Assembly (NCBI GenBank): GCA_963821885.1
Contig: CAWGFN010000001.1
Coordinates: 780,140 to 844,139, forward strand
From: Oleiagrimonas sp963821885
Lineage (GTDB): Bacteria > Pseudomonadota > Gammaproteobacteria > Xanthomonadales > Rhodanobacteraceae
DNA: 64,000 nucleotides
Direction of reading: 5' to 3'
Position 1 is the first letter of the stretch, and each line of letters begins with the position of its first letter. Shown piece after piece: positions 1 through 8,210 of this stretch. The notes under the pieces were generated by a model. That model had not been told where the DNA came from and did not search any database. It saw nothing but the letters and a program-made list of their open reading frames with translations. The position numbers and the translations under genes are program-made.

Positions 1-753
1 ACTGCGGTCGGCCTTCGCCCATGCGCGATGTCGGAGATCAGGTCGATCAGCTCGCCGAGCATGGTCTTGTTGAGCGCCGGGCGGGCGTAGTCCTTGGGCA
101 GCACGCCTTTGAGCGACGGCGTTGCCTTCTCGATGGCGTCCATCGCGTCGTCGATCAGCTTGCCGATTTCGGGCTGCTTGGCGTTGGCCTGCAGGTGCGC
201 CCAGCGCGCCTCCTTCGGCACCCAGAAGACGTTGTCGGCGAGGTATTCGTCGGGGTCTTCGGCCGCCTGCGGGTCGTCGGCCAGCAAGCTCGGCGTGCTG
301 CGCCTCGAAGGCGTCGGAGATGTACTTCAGGAAGATCAGGCCCAGCGCGACGTGCTTGTAGTCGGCGGGCTCCATGTTGCCGCGCAGCTTGTCGGCGGCC
401 TTGAACAGCTCGGCCTCGAAGCCCAGGTTGGCGTCGCTTGCAGCCTTCCCTGCCTTGCCGCGCTTTGTGGTCGGGGCCTTGCGCTTCTTTTCGGGCGCGC
501 TTTCCTTGGACGACTTGTCAGTGTCCCCTTTGATCGCCTGCTTCACGCGCTCTTCAAGGATCACGGAACCGCCGCGACCGCGACCGGCTCGAATGAATCC
601 CGCCTCGATGAGGCCCGAGCGGATGCGCTCGTAGGCATCCTCGGACCATGCCAAATCCGCCCGCAGGCTGATATTTCCCGCCGAACCTCCACGTGCAGCG
701 AGGGCCTGAATGAAGGATGCCTCTTCAGTCGAAAGTTTAGCGTCAGACATCAT
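1..753 (-). pseudogene. hsdM: Type I restriction-modification methyltransferase subunit, 5' part, frameshifted and cut by the window edge
   Basis: This is the amino-terminal part of a type I DNA modification subunit, which methylates adenine and with HsdS and HsdR forms the restriction complex. Residues 1-75 look like a winged-helix domain, residues 75-105 are a Lys-rich linker, and from about residue 110 comes the HsdM N-terminal helical domain (FKAADKLRGNME, then ALGLIFLKYISDAF). Near 286-287 one extra base throws the frame. The correct continuation (DPDEYLADNVFWVPKEARW, later LGELIDLISDI) lies in another frame up to the edge. The catalytic SAM and NPPF motifs would lie outside the window. 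The start is ATG at 753 or 750. It follows the mrr-like gene on the same strand and forms a restriction island beside purA. The family is clear; whether the gene works is not. Confidence 0.75.
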
Positions 754-833
754 GGTTCCATTGTTTTGTCGTCACCGAACATGGCAAATCCTGCCACGAT
801 TGCGAATGGAGCCCGCCGGCATCGGGTGAATGC

Positions 834-1770
834 TCAGTCCTCGGCAGCGAGAAACCAAACGGGTTTGAGGGGAAGCCTACGGCGCGCCGTGTCATCCAGC
901 TTTTCGTAATGGCTTGTCCATAATTCGACCAACTTGGACGTATCCACGAGCGTGATGCGCCGGTGCGACTGTCGCGCCTCCAGATCCGCATCCTTGGTGA
1001 AACCTGACAGCGCCACGTACAGACCGACATCGCCCTCACCCAAGACCGCCATGAAGCTGCGCAGACCAACGACGTCGATCTTGGCCGAATTGGCATTGCG
1101 CTTGACCTGCACCTTGATGCGCGGCGGCTTGGTGCCAAGCGGTCGTTGTAGGCGATGACATCCACGCCGCCATCCTTGCCGGGCGGCGCGATCCAGGCGA
1201 CGTGGTAGCCCATGGCCTTGAGTAGCTCGCCGACCATCTCCTGGAAATCGTAGGGCGGCATCTCGCCGAGATACTCCTCGATTTCCTTCCAGGCCATCTC
1301 CTCGGCTTGTTCGAGGGTGATAGCGGCTGAACCCTCCGCCGCTTCCTCCGTCGAATCATCATCAGCGGATGCTGGCTGCGCCTTACGCCACTTCCAATAG
1401 AGCCGCTCAGCTTCTCGAAAGAACTGCTCTTCGTCCTGGAACTTGGCTACCGCTTCCCTGCCCTCTTCTGTGACGCTCCAGATGCCCTTGTGCTTGGTCA
1501 TCCAGCCCGCTTTCACTGCGGGGACAGTACCGAAGCGGACGAGGCGCTCAAACCGACGGCCACCCGAGTTGTAGTCGCCTGCCTCGTACTCCGTGATGCC
1601 CACGCGCCTCTCCAGCGCCCCAAGGCTTCCGATGCATGGATGCCATCCGGATTATCGATGAGGATCTGTAAGAGGTTGCGCAACAGTTGGCCGGACCTGG
1701 CCTTGGTGACATGTGCCACAGCAGCTCCCCTGCTGAATATTTGCTCCACTTTACGGCGACGTGGTGCCAT
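834..1770 (-). pseudogene. mrr: Mrr-type restriction endonuclease with two frameshifts
   Basis: Mrr proteins are type IV restriction nucleases that cut methylated DNA. With two one-base corrections the gene gives about 312 residues, close to E. coli Mrr (304). It has an N-terminal winged-helix region (MAPRRRKVEQIF start, then ITEYEAGDYNSGGRRFERLV) and a C-terminal PD-(D/E)XK nuclease domain with GKDGGVDVIAYND followed by IKVQVKR, which supplies the catalytic Asp and the Q-V-K signature. A missing G near 1617-1625 separates HASEALG from the VGITEYE frame. A second missing G near 1133-1140 separates AYNDRL from the IKVQVKRN frame. Both deletions fall in runs of G. The start is ATG 1770 after a possible TTG at 1776. 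The gene is followed by hsdM. It is either a decaying gene or the product of homopolymer errors. Confidence 0.75.
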
Positions 1771-1867
1771 GCTCAATGGACGCCTTGCAAACGTCTCACT
1801 TCGAGCAATAAGCGGTCGGGATCCTCAGGCGCCTCGGAGAATACGAGTCAGCCCAAAACCAGATACG

Positions 1868-1893
1868 AAAAACCCCGCCGAAGCGGGGCTTTT
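1868..1893 (-). terminator. Rho-independent terminator after purA
   Basis: A perfect GC-rich stem (CCCCGC/GCGGGG, tetraloop TTCG on the minus strand) is flanked by A and T runs. On the minus strand it ends in a T tract about 20 nt past the purA stop, so it ends purA transcription. It also marks the border between the core block and the restriction genes. Confidence 0.85.
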
Positions 1894-1914
1894 GCTGTTG
1901 CGATGAGCATGACC

Positions 1915-3207
1915 TCACGCAAACGGATCTTCCAGCACAATCGTGTCATCCCGATCCGCCCCGGTGGCCACCAGCGCCAGGCGGCAGTTGGACAGTTCCT
2001 CGATGGCGCGCAGGTAGGCGCGGGCGGCGGCGGGGAGCTTGCTCCACTCGCGCACGCCGGAGGTGGGCTGGTCCCAGCCGGGGAATTCCAGGTAGACCGG
2101 CTTGCACTCGGCCCAGCCGTCGGCGTCCAGGGGGGCCAGTTCGCGGCGCTTGCCGCGGTATTCGTAGGCGATGCAGACCTTGATGGTCTCGACGTGGTCG
2201 AGCACGTCCAGCTTGGTGATGGCCAGGCCGTTGATGGCGTTGATCTGCACGGCGCGCTGCAGGGCCACCAGGTCGATCCAGCCGCAGCGGCGCGGGCGGC
2301 CGGTGCTGGCGCCGAATTCGTTGCCGACCTTGCCGATGGTCTTGCCGACCTCGTCATGCAGCTCGGTGGGGAACGGGCCGCTGCCCACGCGGGTGGCGTA
2401 GGCCTTGCAGATGCCCAGCACGTAGTCGATGTCGCAGGCGCCCACGCCGGTGCCGGCCAGGGCGCCGCCGATGGTGGTGTTGCTTGATGTCACGTACGGG
2501 TAGGTGCCGTGGTCGATGTCCAGCAGCGCGCCCTGCGCGCCTTCGTACAGGATGTTGCCGCCCTCGGCGCGCAGGTCGTGCAGCACGGTGGCGACGTCGT
2601 CGATCATCGGGCGGAGGTATTCGCCCCAGGACAGCGCGTCGTCCAGCACCTTGGCCTCGTCGACCGGCTCGGCCTTCAGCCACTGGGTGAGCACGAAGTT
2701 GTAGTACTCGACCGCGGTCTTGATCTTCTCCGGCAGCTCGTTGGGGTACATCAGGTCGGCCACGCGGATGGAGCGGCGCGCGACCTTGTCCTCGTAGGCC
2801 GGGCCGATGCCGCGGCCGGTGGTGCCGATGGCCTTGCCGCCGGCGGCCTTCTCGCGGGCCTGATCCAGGGCGATGTGGTAGGGCATGATCAGCGGCGTGG
2901 CCGGGCTGATCTTCAGGCGCGAGCGCACTTCCACGCCGTTGGATTCCAGCTCGGCGATCTCGCTCTTGAGCGCGGCCGGCGACAGCACCACGCCGTTGCC
3001 GATCAGGCATGTCACGCCCTCGCGCAGGATGCCCGACGGGATCAGGTGCAGGACGGTCTTCTTGCCGTCGATGACCAGGGTGTGACCGGCGTTGTGGCCG
3101 CCCTGGAAACGCGCGACGGCGCCGACGCGCTCGGTCAGCAGGTCGACGATCTTGCCCTTGCCCTCGTCGCCCCATTGCGCGCCGAGGATGACGACTGATT
3201 TGCCCAT
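1915..3207 (-). CDS. purA: Adenylosuccinate synthase
   Basis: PurA joins IMP and aspartate using GTP to make adenylosuccinate, the first committed step to AMP, in the cytoplasm. The 430-residue protein has the family's usual length. It shows the N-terminal GDEGKGK P-loop (about residues 13-19), the GGHNAGHT motif with the catalytic His, and the STGRPRRCGW substrate-binding stretch. The start MGKSVVILGAQWGDEG is canonical. Upstream in the same direction lie a DUF2065 gene and hflC-hflK, the order usual in Xanthomonadaceae, but a 504-bp repeat-filled gap suggests that purA has its own promoter. The terminator at 1868-1893 follows it. Confidence 0.97.
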   Translation of the reverse strand: MGKSVVILGAQWGDEGKGKIVDLLTERVGAVARFQGGHNAGHTLVIDGKKTVLHLIPSGILREGVTCLIGNGVVLSPAALKSEIAELESNGVEVRSRLKISPATPLIMPYHIALDQAREKAAGGKAIGTTGRGIGPAYEDKVARRSIRVADLMYPNELPEKIKTAVEYYNFVLTQWLKAEPVDEAKVLDDALSWGEYLRPMIDDVATVLHDLRAEGGNILYEGAQGALLDIDHGTYPYVTSSNTTIGGALAGTGVGACDIDYVLGICKAYATRVGSGPFPTELHDEVGKTIGKVGNEFGASTGRPRRCGWIDLVALQRAVQINAINGLAITKLDVLDHVETIKVCIAYEYRGKRRELAPLDADGWAECKPVYLEFPGWDQPTSGVREWSKLPAAARAYLRAIEELSNCRLALVATGADRDDTIVLEDPFA

Positions 3208-3348
3208 CTTGAGAGATCCCGTTGGTGGAAGGCCGGCGTGGGGCCGGACGTTCTATTTTCGCAGGTCTGGGGGTTTTTTACAGGGTTGCGGGGGGATGGG
3301 TGGCGTGTTGGGGCTGTTGGCGGAGGGCGTCGGCGCGTGGCGGCCCGT

Positions 3349-3682
3349 CCCGGAGGCGGCCGTTGGCCTTGTCCGGGCGACGGGTTGCGGCTTTGTCGTA
3401 GCCCGGATAAGCGTCAGCGCAGCCGGGGTGGCCGGCGGTCGTGGTCGGGACATGCTCGCTACGCGATTGGGGACTGCGCGGGACGCTGTGGCCTCTTCCC
3501 GGATGCGGCCTTCGGCCTTATCCGGGCTACGGGTTGCGGCTTCGCGTAGCCCGGATAAGCGTTAGCGCATCCGGGGTGGCCGGCGGTCGTGGTCGGGAAT
3601 CGCTCACCGCACGATTGGCGGCTCCGCGGGACGCCGTGGTCCATTTCCCGGATGCGGCCTTTGGCCTTGTCCGGGCTACGGT
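3349..3682. repeat. Tandem 149-bp repeat built from paired REP palindromes
   Basis: The gap between purA and the DUF2065 gene (3208-3711) has no gene. Copies begin with CCCGGA(T/G)GCGGCC at 3349, 3498 and 3647, exactly 149 bp apart; the third is partial and ends near 3682. Each full copy holds two inverted REP units (CCCGGATGCGGCC..GGCC..TCCGGGCTAC and its reverse, GTAGCCCGGATAAGCG) followed by a shared spacer. This is the architecture of bacterial interspersed mosaic elements. No REP-associated transposase gene lies in the window. Confidence 0.85.
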
Positions 3683-3711
3683 GGGCATCGCGGCGTGGTG
3701 GCTACGGCGTG

Positions 3712-3900
3712 CTAGTGGAACACCAGGCGCAGGGTGATCACGCCGATGGCCGCGGCCGCGCCGCCGATCATGCGCAGGGTGCGCGGTTCCATCTCCGCGG
3801 CCTGGCGCGCCATGCGCTGCCAGGCCTTGGGCGCCGCGAACAGAATCAGGCCCTCGATCACCAGGACCAGGCACAGCGCGGCGTAGAAGTCCTTGGGCAT
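3712..3900 (-). CDS. DUF2065 (YjeT-like) small inner-membrane protein
   Basis: This 62-residue protein is mostly two hydrophobic segments (about residues 6-24, YAALCLVLVIEGLILFAAP, and 44-61), joined by a loop with KAWQRMARQAAEMEPRTLR. That matches the DUF2065/YjeT family, which is commonly encoded next to hflK-hflC. The molecular role is unknown; an accessory link to the HflKC membrane complex is only inferred from gene neighbourhood. It sits 16 bp downstream of hflC on the same strand and is probably co-transcribed with it. Confidence 0.8.
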   Translation of the reverse strand: MPKDFYAALCLVLVIEGLILFAAPKAWQRMARQAAEMEPRTLRMIGGAAAAIGVITLRLVFH

Positions 3901-3916
3901 GGGGCCTGCGGCGTGC

Positions 3917-4786
3917 TCAGTGCTTGGCTTTGTCGCCGTTGCTGAAGTAGCGCATGAAGTCCGAATCGCTCTTCAGCACCATCACGCTCTGGCCCTTGCC
4001 GAAGGCGTTCTGGTAGGCCTCCAGGCTGCGATAGAAGTCGTAGAACTTCGGGTCCTGGTTGTAGGCCTTGGCGTAGATCTTGGCCGCCTGCGCGTCGCCC
4101 TCGCCGCGCACCTTGGCGGCGTCGCGACGGGCGTCGGCGATCAGCACCGTGCTCTGGCGGTCGGCGTTGGCGCGGATCTTCTCGCCCTCTTCCTTGCCGG
4201 TCGAGCGCAGCTCGTTGGCCAGCTTGGTGCGCTCGGCGCGCATGCGCTGGTACACCGACTCACTGACCTCGGCGGGCAGCTCGATCTGCTTGATGCGCAC
4301 GTCCAACACCGCGATGCCCAGCGACTTGCGGGTGGAGGCGTCGGCCAGCTCGCGCACGCGCTTGGTGATGTCCTTGCGGCCGCCGGAGATCAGCTCGTCC
4401 AGCGGGCGCGCGTTGACCTCGAAGCGCAGCGCGTCCTTGATGATCGGCGACAGGCGCTGGCGCGCGGCGTCGATGTCGCCGGCGGTGGCCTGGTAGTACG
4501 TGGAATTCTTGTCGATGCGCCACTTCACGTAGAAGTCCACGCGCACGGTCTTCTTCTCCAGCGTGAAGTAACGCTCGGGCTGCGCGTCCAGGGTCTGGAT
4601 GCGCGCGTCGAACAGCATCACCTGCTGCATGAAGGGGATCTTGAAGTGCAGGCCCGGCTTGTCGTTGGTGCGCTCGATGCGGCCGAACTGCAGCACGATG
4701 GCGCTCTCGCCCTCGCTGACGACGAAGGTGGCGTTCCAGGCGGTGATCACCAGGATCGCGGCCAGGATCAGGCTGAAGGTCTTCAT
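3917..4786 (-). CDS. hflC: HflC, subunit of the HflKC regulator of FtsH protease
   Basis: HflC and HflK form a large periplasm-facing SPFH assembly on the inner membrane that surrounds FtsH and controls its access to membrane substrates. The 289-residue protein starts MKTFSLILAAILVITAWN, an N-terminal membrane anchor, followed by the SPFH/band-7 domain (SEGESAIVLQFGRIERT to about residue 200) and a helical region rich in Glu, Arg and Ala. The ATG at 4786 overlaps the hflK stop by one base (TGATG), so the two are translationally coupled. A longer upstream reading only extends through hflK in another frame. Confidence 0.93.
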   Translation of the reverse strand: MKTFSLILAAILVITAWNATFVVSEGESAIVLQFGRIERTNDKPGLHFKIPFMQQVMLFDARIQTLDAQPERYFTLEKKTVRVDFYVKWRIDKNSTYYQATAGDIDAARQRLSPIIKDALRFEVNARPLDELISGGRKDITKRVRELADASTRKSLGIAVLDVRIKQIELPAEVSESVYQRMRAERTKLANELRSTGKEEGEKIRANADRQSTVLIADARRDAAKVRGEGDAQAAKIYAKAYNQDPKFYDFYRSLEAYQNAFGKGQSVMVLKSDSDFMRYFSNGDKAKH

Positions 4787-5871
4787 CAGTGGCCTCCGTT
4801 GCCGGACGACGCCGACGTCTGCGCGGCCGAGGCGGCCTGGGCCGGCGTGGCGCCGGAGGAGTGGGCGGAACCGCCGAGGAACTTGTCCAGCGGCAGGTAC
4901 AGCATGTTGCGGCCGTTGCTGCCGTCGATCACCTTGGGATTCTTGGCCAGCACCGTTTCCATGGTCTCCAGCCACAGGCGCTCGCGGGTCACCGTGGGCG
5001 CGGCGCGGTACTGGGTGAGCAGCAGGTCGAAGCGCTCGGCATCGCCGGTGGCGCGGGCCACGCGCTCGGCCTTGTAGGCGGCGGCTTCGTTGGAAATGCG
5101 GGCCACCTTGCCGCGCGCCACCGGGATCACCTTGCTGGCGTAGGCCTGGGCCTCGTTCTCGATGCGCTGCTTGTCCTCGCGCGCCTTGTTGACGTCGTCG
5201 AAGGCATCACGCACCTGGTCGGGCGGCGACACGCTCTGGAAGCTGACGTCGGTGACCAGGATGCCGGCGTTGTAATCGTCCAGGGTCTGCTGCAGCACCT
5301 CGCGGGTCTTGGCCACCAGCTTGGTGCCCTGCCCCGAGAGCAGCGTGTTCATGTCGTTGTTGCCGACCACCGAGCGCACCGCGGCCTCGGAGGCCTCCTG
5401 CAGGGTCTCGCCGGGCTTGCTGATGGAGAACAGGTACTTGCGCGCGTCGTTGACCTGGTACTGCACGTTGAAACTGACCCGGACGATGTTCTCGTCGTTG
5501 GTCAGCATGGTGGCGTGGTCGGACCAGGACTGTACCTCGGTGGTCTTGACCTTGATGACGTGCTCGATCGGCGAGGGCAGCTTGTAGTGCAGGCCCGGGC
5601 CGAGCATGCGCGAGTACTGGCCAAAGCGCAGCACCACGCCGGCCTCGCGCGCATCGACGCTGACGAAGCTGGTCAGGCCGACCCAGGCGATCAGCAGCGC
5701 GGCGATGATGGTCGCGATACCGGCGCCGCCGGAACCGCCGAAGCGGCCGAAGCGGGCGCGCAGCTTGCGCAGGAACCGCTCGAATTCGTTGCCGTCGCCG
5801 CCGCCACCGCCAGAGCCGTTGTTGCGGCCCCAGGGATCGCGCTTTCCACCACCGGGTTCATTCCAGGACAT
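4786..5871 (-). CDS. hflK: HflK, subunit of the HflKC regulator of FtsH protease
   Basis: HflK is the partner of HflC in the SPFH assembly around FtsH. The 361-residue protein has the typical Gly-rich cytoplasmic N-terminus (MSWNEPGGGKRDPWG), one transmembrane helix at about residues 50-72 (IATIIAALLIAWVGLTSF), the SPFH domain beginning VDAREAGVVLRFGQY, and a C-terminal helical part ending in a low-complexity Ala/Ser-rich tail. It is the first gene of the hflK-hflC-DUF2065 run. The 424-bp gap upstream, towards hflX, holds REP and 24-nt repeats, so an independent promoter is likely. Confidence 0.94.
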   Translation of the reverse strand: MSWNEPGGGKRDPWGRNNGSGGGGGDGNEFERFLRKLRARFGRFGGSGGAGIATIIAALLIAWVGLTSFVSVDAREAGVVLRFGQYSRMLGPGLHYKLPSPIEHVIKVKTTEVQSWSDHATMLTNDENIVRVSFNVQYQVNDARKYLFSISKPGETLQEASEAAVRSVVGNNDMNTLLSGQGTKLVAKTREVLQQTLDDYNAGILVTDVSFQSVSPPDQVRDAFDDVNKAREDKQRIENEAQAYASKVIPVARGKVARISNEAAAYKAERVARATGDAERFDLLLTQYRAAPTVTRERLWLETMETVLAKNPKVIDGSNGRNMLYLPLDKFLGGSAHSSGATPAQAASAAQTSASSGNGGH

Positions 5872-6112
5872 GTTTGAAGGACTCTCCTGCGGACAGCCGT
5901 GGGGTCGGCGTGACGATGCGACACCGGCGGCGTGTCATGAAGGGTTCGCGTATCGCTGCGGCTTGTCGTATCCGGCACTAACGTCGCAAGGCCGCACCGG
6001 CACTGCGAAAACGAGGCAAATGGTAACAGATCGTAACCGTGGCGACCCCTGTCCGGATGGGGTGTGGGCGGGTGTTCAGGACCCGGGCCGGTCTCGCCCA
6101 CCCTCGTTATCC

Positions 6113-6146
6113 GTAGCCCGGATAAGGCCGCAGGCCGCATCCGGGG
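6113..6146. repeat. REP palindrome
   Basis: A single REP unit: GTAGCCCGGATAAGGCC followed by its inverted half GGCCGCATCCGGG. It lies in the gene-free stretch 5872-6295 between hflK and hflX and is the same family as the units at 3349-3682, 9304 and 14294. Transcribed RNA would fold into a strong hairpin. Confidence 0.8.
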
Positions 6147-6196
6147 GCCTGCCGCTCGGTGGTGCCGTGGAGTTGGCCGCGACCATGTTCCCGGAT

Positions 6197-6290
6197 GTGA
6201 CCGAAGGGCATGCCCGTGGTGTGACCATGGGGCGTGCCCATGGTGTGACCGAAGCCCATGCCCGTGGTGCGACCGCAGGGCGTGGCCGGA
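6197..6290. repeat. 24-nt tandem repeat array, copy 1
   Basis: Four units are anchored on GTGACC or GCGACC at 6197, 6221, 6245 and 6269, a strict 24-nt period. Each unit starts GGGCATGCC or a variant and ends GGTGTGACCGAA or a variant; it contains the palindrome GGGCATGCCC and the short inverted pair GGT/ACC. Because 24 is a multiple of three, the array stays open and reads as an octapeptide (EGHARGVT), but no gene start or ribosome site supports translation. The array ends within a few bases of the hflX stop codon. Confidence 0.85.
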
Positions 6291-6295
6291 GTGGG

Positions 6296-7606
6296 TTACT
6301 CGTGGGCTTCGGCGGGGGCGATCAGCTCGCGCACGGCGCGGGCGGCGGGGTCGGCGTGGCCGGCCAGGGGGGCGAGCACGCTGCGCGGGGCGTCGATCTG
6401 CAGGGTCCAGCCGTCGGCGTCGACGGCTTCGCTGGCGATGGCGCCCAGGGCGACCAGTCGCGCGTGCATGCGGCCGGCGCTGAGTGGCAGCTGCAGCGGA
6501 GCGCGCACGCGTTCGCCGCCGAGGCGTTCGCCCAGCGCCTGGCGCAGCAGGTCCAGGCCCTCGCCGCTGGCCGCCGACAGCCACACCTGGTCCGGGCGGC
6601 CTTCGCCGTCGCGGTGGATCGAGGGCGGCGCGCCGGTCAGGTCGATCTTGTTCATCACCTTGAGCTGCGGCACGTCGCCGGCGCCGATCTCCTCCAGCAC
6701 GCTGTCGACCACGTGCGCCAGCAGCTCGCGCTCCTCGTCGGCGGCGTCGCAGACGTGCAGCAGCAGGTCGGCGTCGCGGGCCTCGCTGAGGGTGGCGCGG
6801 AAGGCGGCGACCAGGTCATGCGGCAGCTCGCGGATGAAGCCGACGGTGTCGGCGACCACGGCCGGGCCGCAGGACAGGTCCTCGATGCGGCGCACGGTCG
6901 GGTCCAGGGTGGCGAACAGCTGGTCGGCCGCGTACACGCCACCGGTGGTCATCGCGTTGAACAGCGTGGACTTGCCGGCGTTGGTGTAGCCGACCAGGGC
7001 CACGCGCGGCACCGTGTTGCGCAGGCGCGAGCGGCGCTGCTGCTCGCGCTGGGTGTTCACCTTGGCCAGGCGCTGGGTCAGCATCTTCACGCGCGCGGCG
7101 AGCAGGCGGCGGTCGGTTTCCAGCTGGGTCTCGCCCGGGCCGCGGTTGCCGATGGCGCCGCCGCGCTGGGTGTCCAGATGGGTCCAGCCGCGCACCAGGC
7201 GCGTGGCCAGGTGCTTGAGCTGGGCCAGCTCCACTTCCAGCTTGCCCTCGTGCGAGCGCGCGCGCTGGGCGAAGATGTCCAGGATCAGGCCCGCGCGGTC
7301 GACCACGCGGGTCTTCAGGTGGGCCTCGAGGTTGCGCTCCTGCACCGGGGTCAGGGTGTGGTCGACCAGCACCAGGTCGGCCTCGGCCGCGCGCACGGCG
7401 TCGGCGACCTCGTCGGCCTTGCCGGTGCCGATGTAGAACTTCGGGTTGGGCTTGTCCACGCGCGCGGGCACCTGCGCCAGCACCTCGGCGCCAGCGGAGC
7501 GGACCAGCTCGACGAATTCCTCGGCGCGACTGACGCTGTCGATGTCGCCACGCCCGTGGGGCAGGACGACGACGGCGCGTTCGCCTTTTTTCTCGCGGTC
7601 AAACAG
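6296..7606 (-). CDS. hflX: GTPase HflX, probable CTG start
   Basis: HflX is a ribosome-associated GTPase that splits stalled 70S ribosomes, for example after heat stress. The reading frame encodes the HflX N-terminal domain (FDREKKGERAVVVLPHG, then KPNPKFYIGTGKADE), the RGPGETQLETDRR linker and a G domain with GYTNAGKST (about residues 206-213), DTVGFI and NKID. The conserved N-terminus (E. coli begins MFDRY) lines up with LFDRE, where L is a CTG at 7604-7606. An in-frame TGA lies three codons upstream, so no ATG, GTG or TTG is available there; the first such codon is the GTG at 7483, 41 codons in, inside the conserved domain. AAGGG about 10 nt before the CTG could be its ribosome site. With CTG the protein has 436 residues (E. 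coli 426). Confidence 0.9.
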   Translation of the reverse strand: MFDREKKGERAVVVLPHGRGDIDSVSRAEEFVELVRSAGAEVLAQVPARVDKPNPKFYIGTGKADEVADAVRAAEADLVLVDHTLTPVQERNLEAHLKTRVVDRAGLILDIFAQRARSHEGKLEVELAQLKHLATRLVRGWTHLDTQRGGAIGNRGPGETQLETDRRLLAARVKMLTQRLAKVNTQREQQRRSRLRNTVPRVALVGYTNAGKSTLFNAMTTGGVYAADQLFATLDPTVRRIEDLSCGPAVVADTVGFIRELPHDLVAAFRATLSEARDADLLLHVCDAADEERELLAHVVDSVLEEIGAGDVPQLKVMNKIDLTGAPPSIHRDGEGRPDQVWLSAASGEGLDLLRQALGERLGGERVRAPLQLPLSAGRMHARLVALGAIASEAVDADGWTLQIDAPRSVLAPLAGHADPAARAVRELIAPAEAHE

Positions 7607-7733
7607 AAGCGTTCACCCTTGACGGTCGGTGGTCCCGGCGCGGTTGCCGGGAGGCAGGACGCCTAGTGTAGCGCCGCCCATGCCCACGCGAACGCCGCGC
7701 CGCCCGCGAACGGACGGCGCCGATGGCGGCGGT

Positions 7734-8000
7734 TCAGTCTTGCCCGGCGTCCGCTTCGGTCGCCGCGCCGTTGCCGCCGGCGTGATCGTCCAGGCGCACG
7801 TTGCGGCTGGGCACGACGGTGGAGATGGCGTGCTTGTAGACCATCTGGCTGACCTGGTTGCGCAGCAGCACCACGAACTGGTCGAACGATTCGATGGTGC
7901 CCTGCAGCTTGATGCCGTTGACCAGGTAGACGGCCACCGGCACACGCTCGCGGCGCAGTGCGTTCAGGAACGGGTCTTGCAAGGATTGTCCTTTGGACAT
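7734..8000 (-). CDS. hfq: RNA chaperone Hfq
   Basis: Hfq is the hexameric Sm-like chaperone that pairs small RNAs with mRNAs. The 88-residue protein starts MSKGQSLQDPFLNALRRERV at ATG 8000 and shows the Sm1 motif (VYLVNGIKLQGTIESFDQF) and Sm2 core (YKHAIST), then a short acidic Gly/Ala-rich tail ending GQD. It lies between miaA and hflX, as in most gammaproteobacteria. The longer in-frame reading to 8051 adds only Arg-rich residues not found in the family. Confidence 0.96.
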   Translation of the reverse strand: MSKGQSLQDPFLNALRRERVPVAVYLVNGIKLQGTIESFDQFVVLLRNQVSQMVYKHAISTVVPSRNVRLDDHAGGNGAATEADAGQD

Positions 8001-8210
8001 TGTTGTTATCTCCCCTGGCGCGCGCCTGCGGGCGCGGCCTCTGAAACGCAACCGGTCGAAGTGGTGTTCCGAAACCGTTCCGGTACCCCCGGCCGCAAGA
8101 CACCGTTCCCCGCGGCAAGGCCGCCGGAACCGGTGTACAGGCGGAATCTTACCCTCACCCGGCGCATGCGCAAGCGCGAATCCGGCACGGCGCGCGCGCG
8201 ACGTCGTCCG

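Noticed and set aside
6197..6290. CRISPR array
   Set aside because: Units of 24 nt follow each other with no spacers, and no cas genes are near.
5606..7666. A 686-codon plus-strand frame including the EGHARGVT octapeptides
   Set aside because: It runs antisense through hflK and hflX; only the short repeat part is unexplained and has no start or ribosome site of its own.
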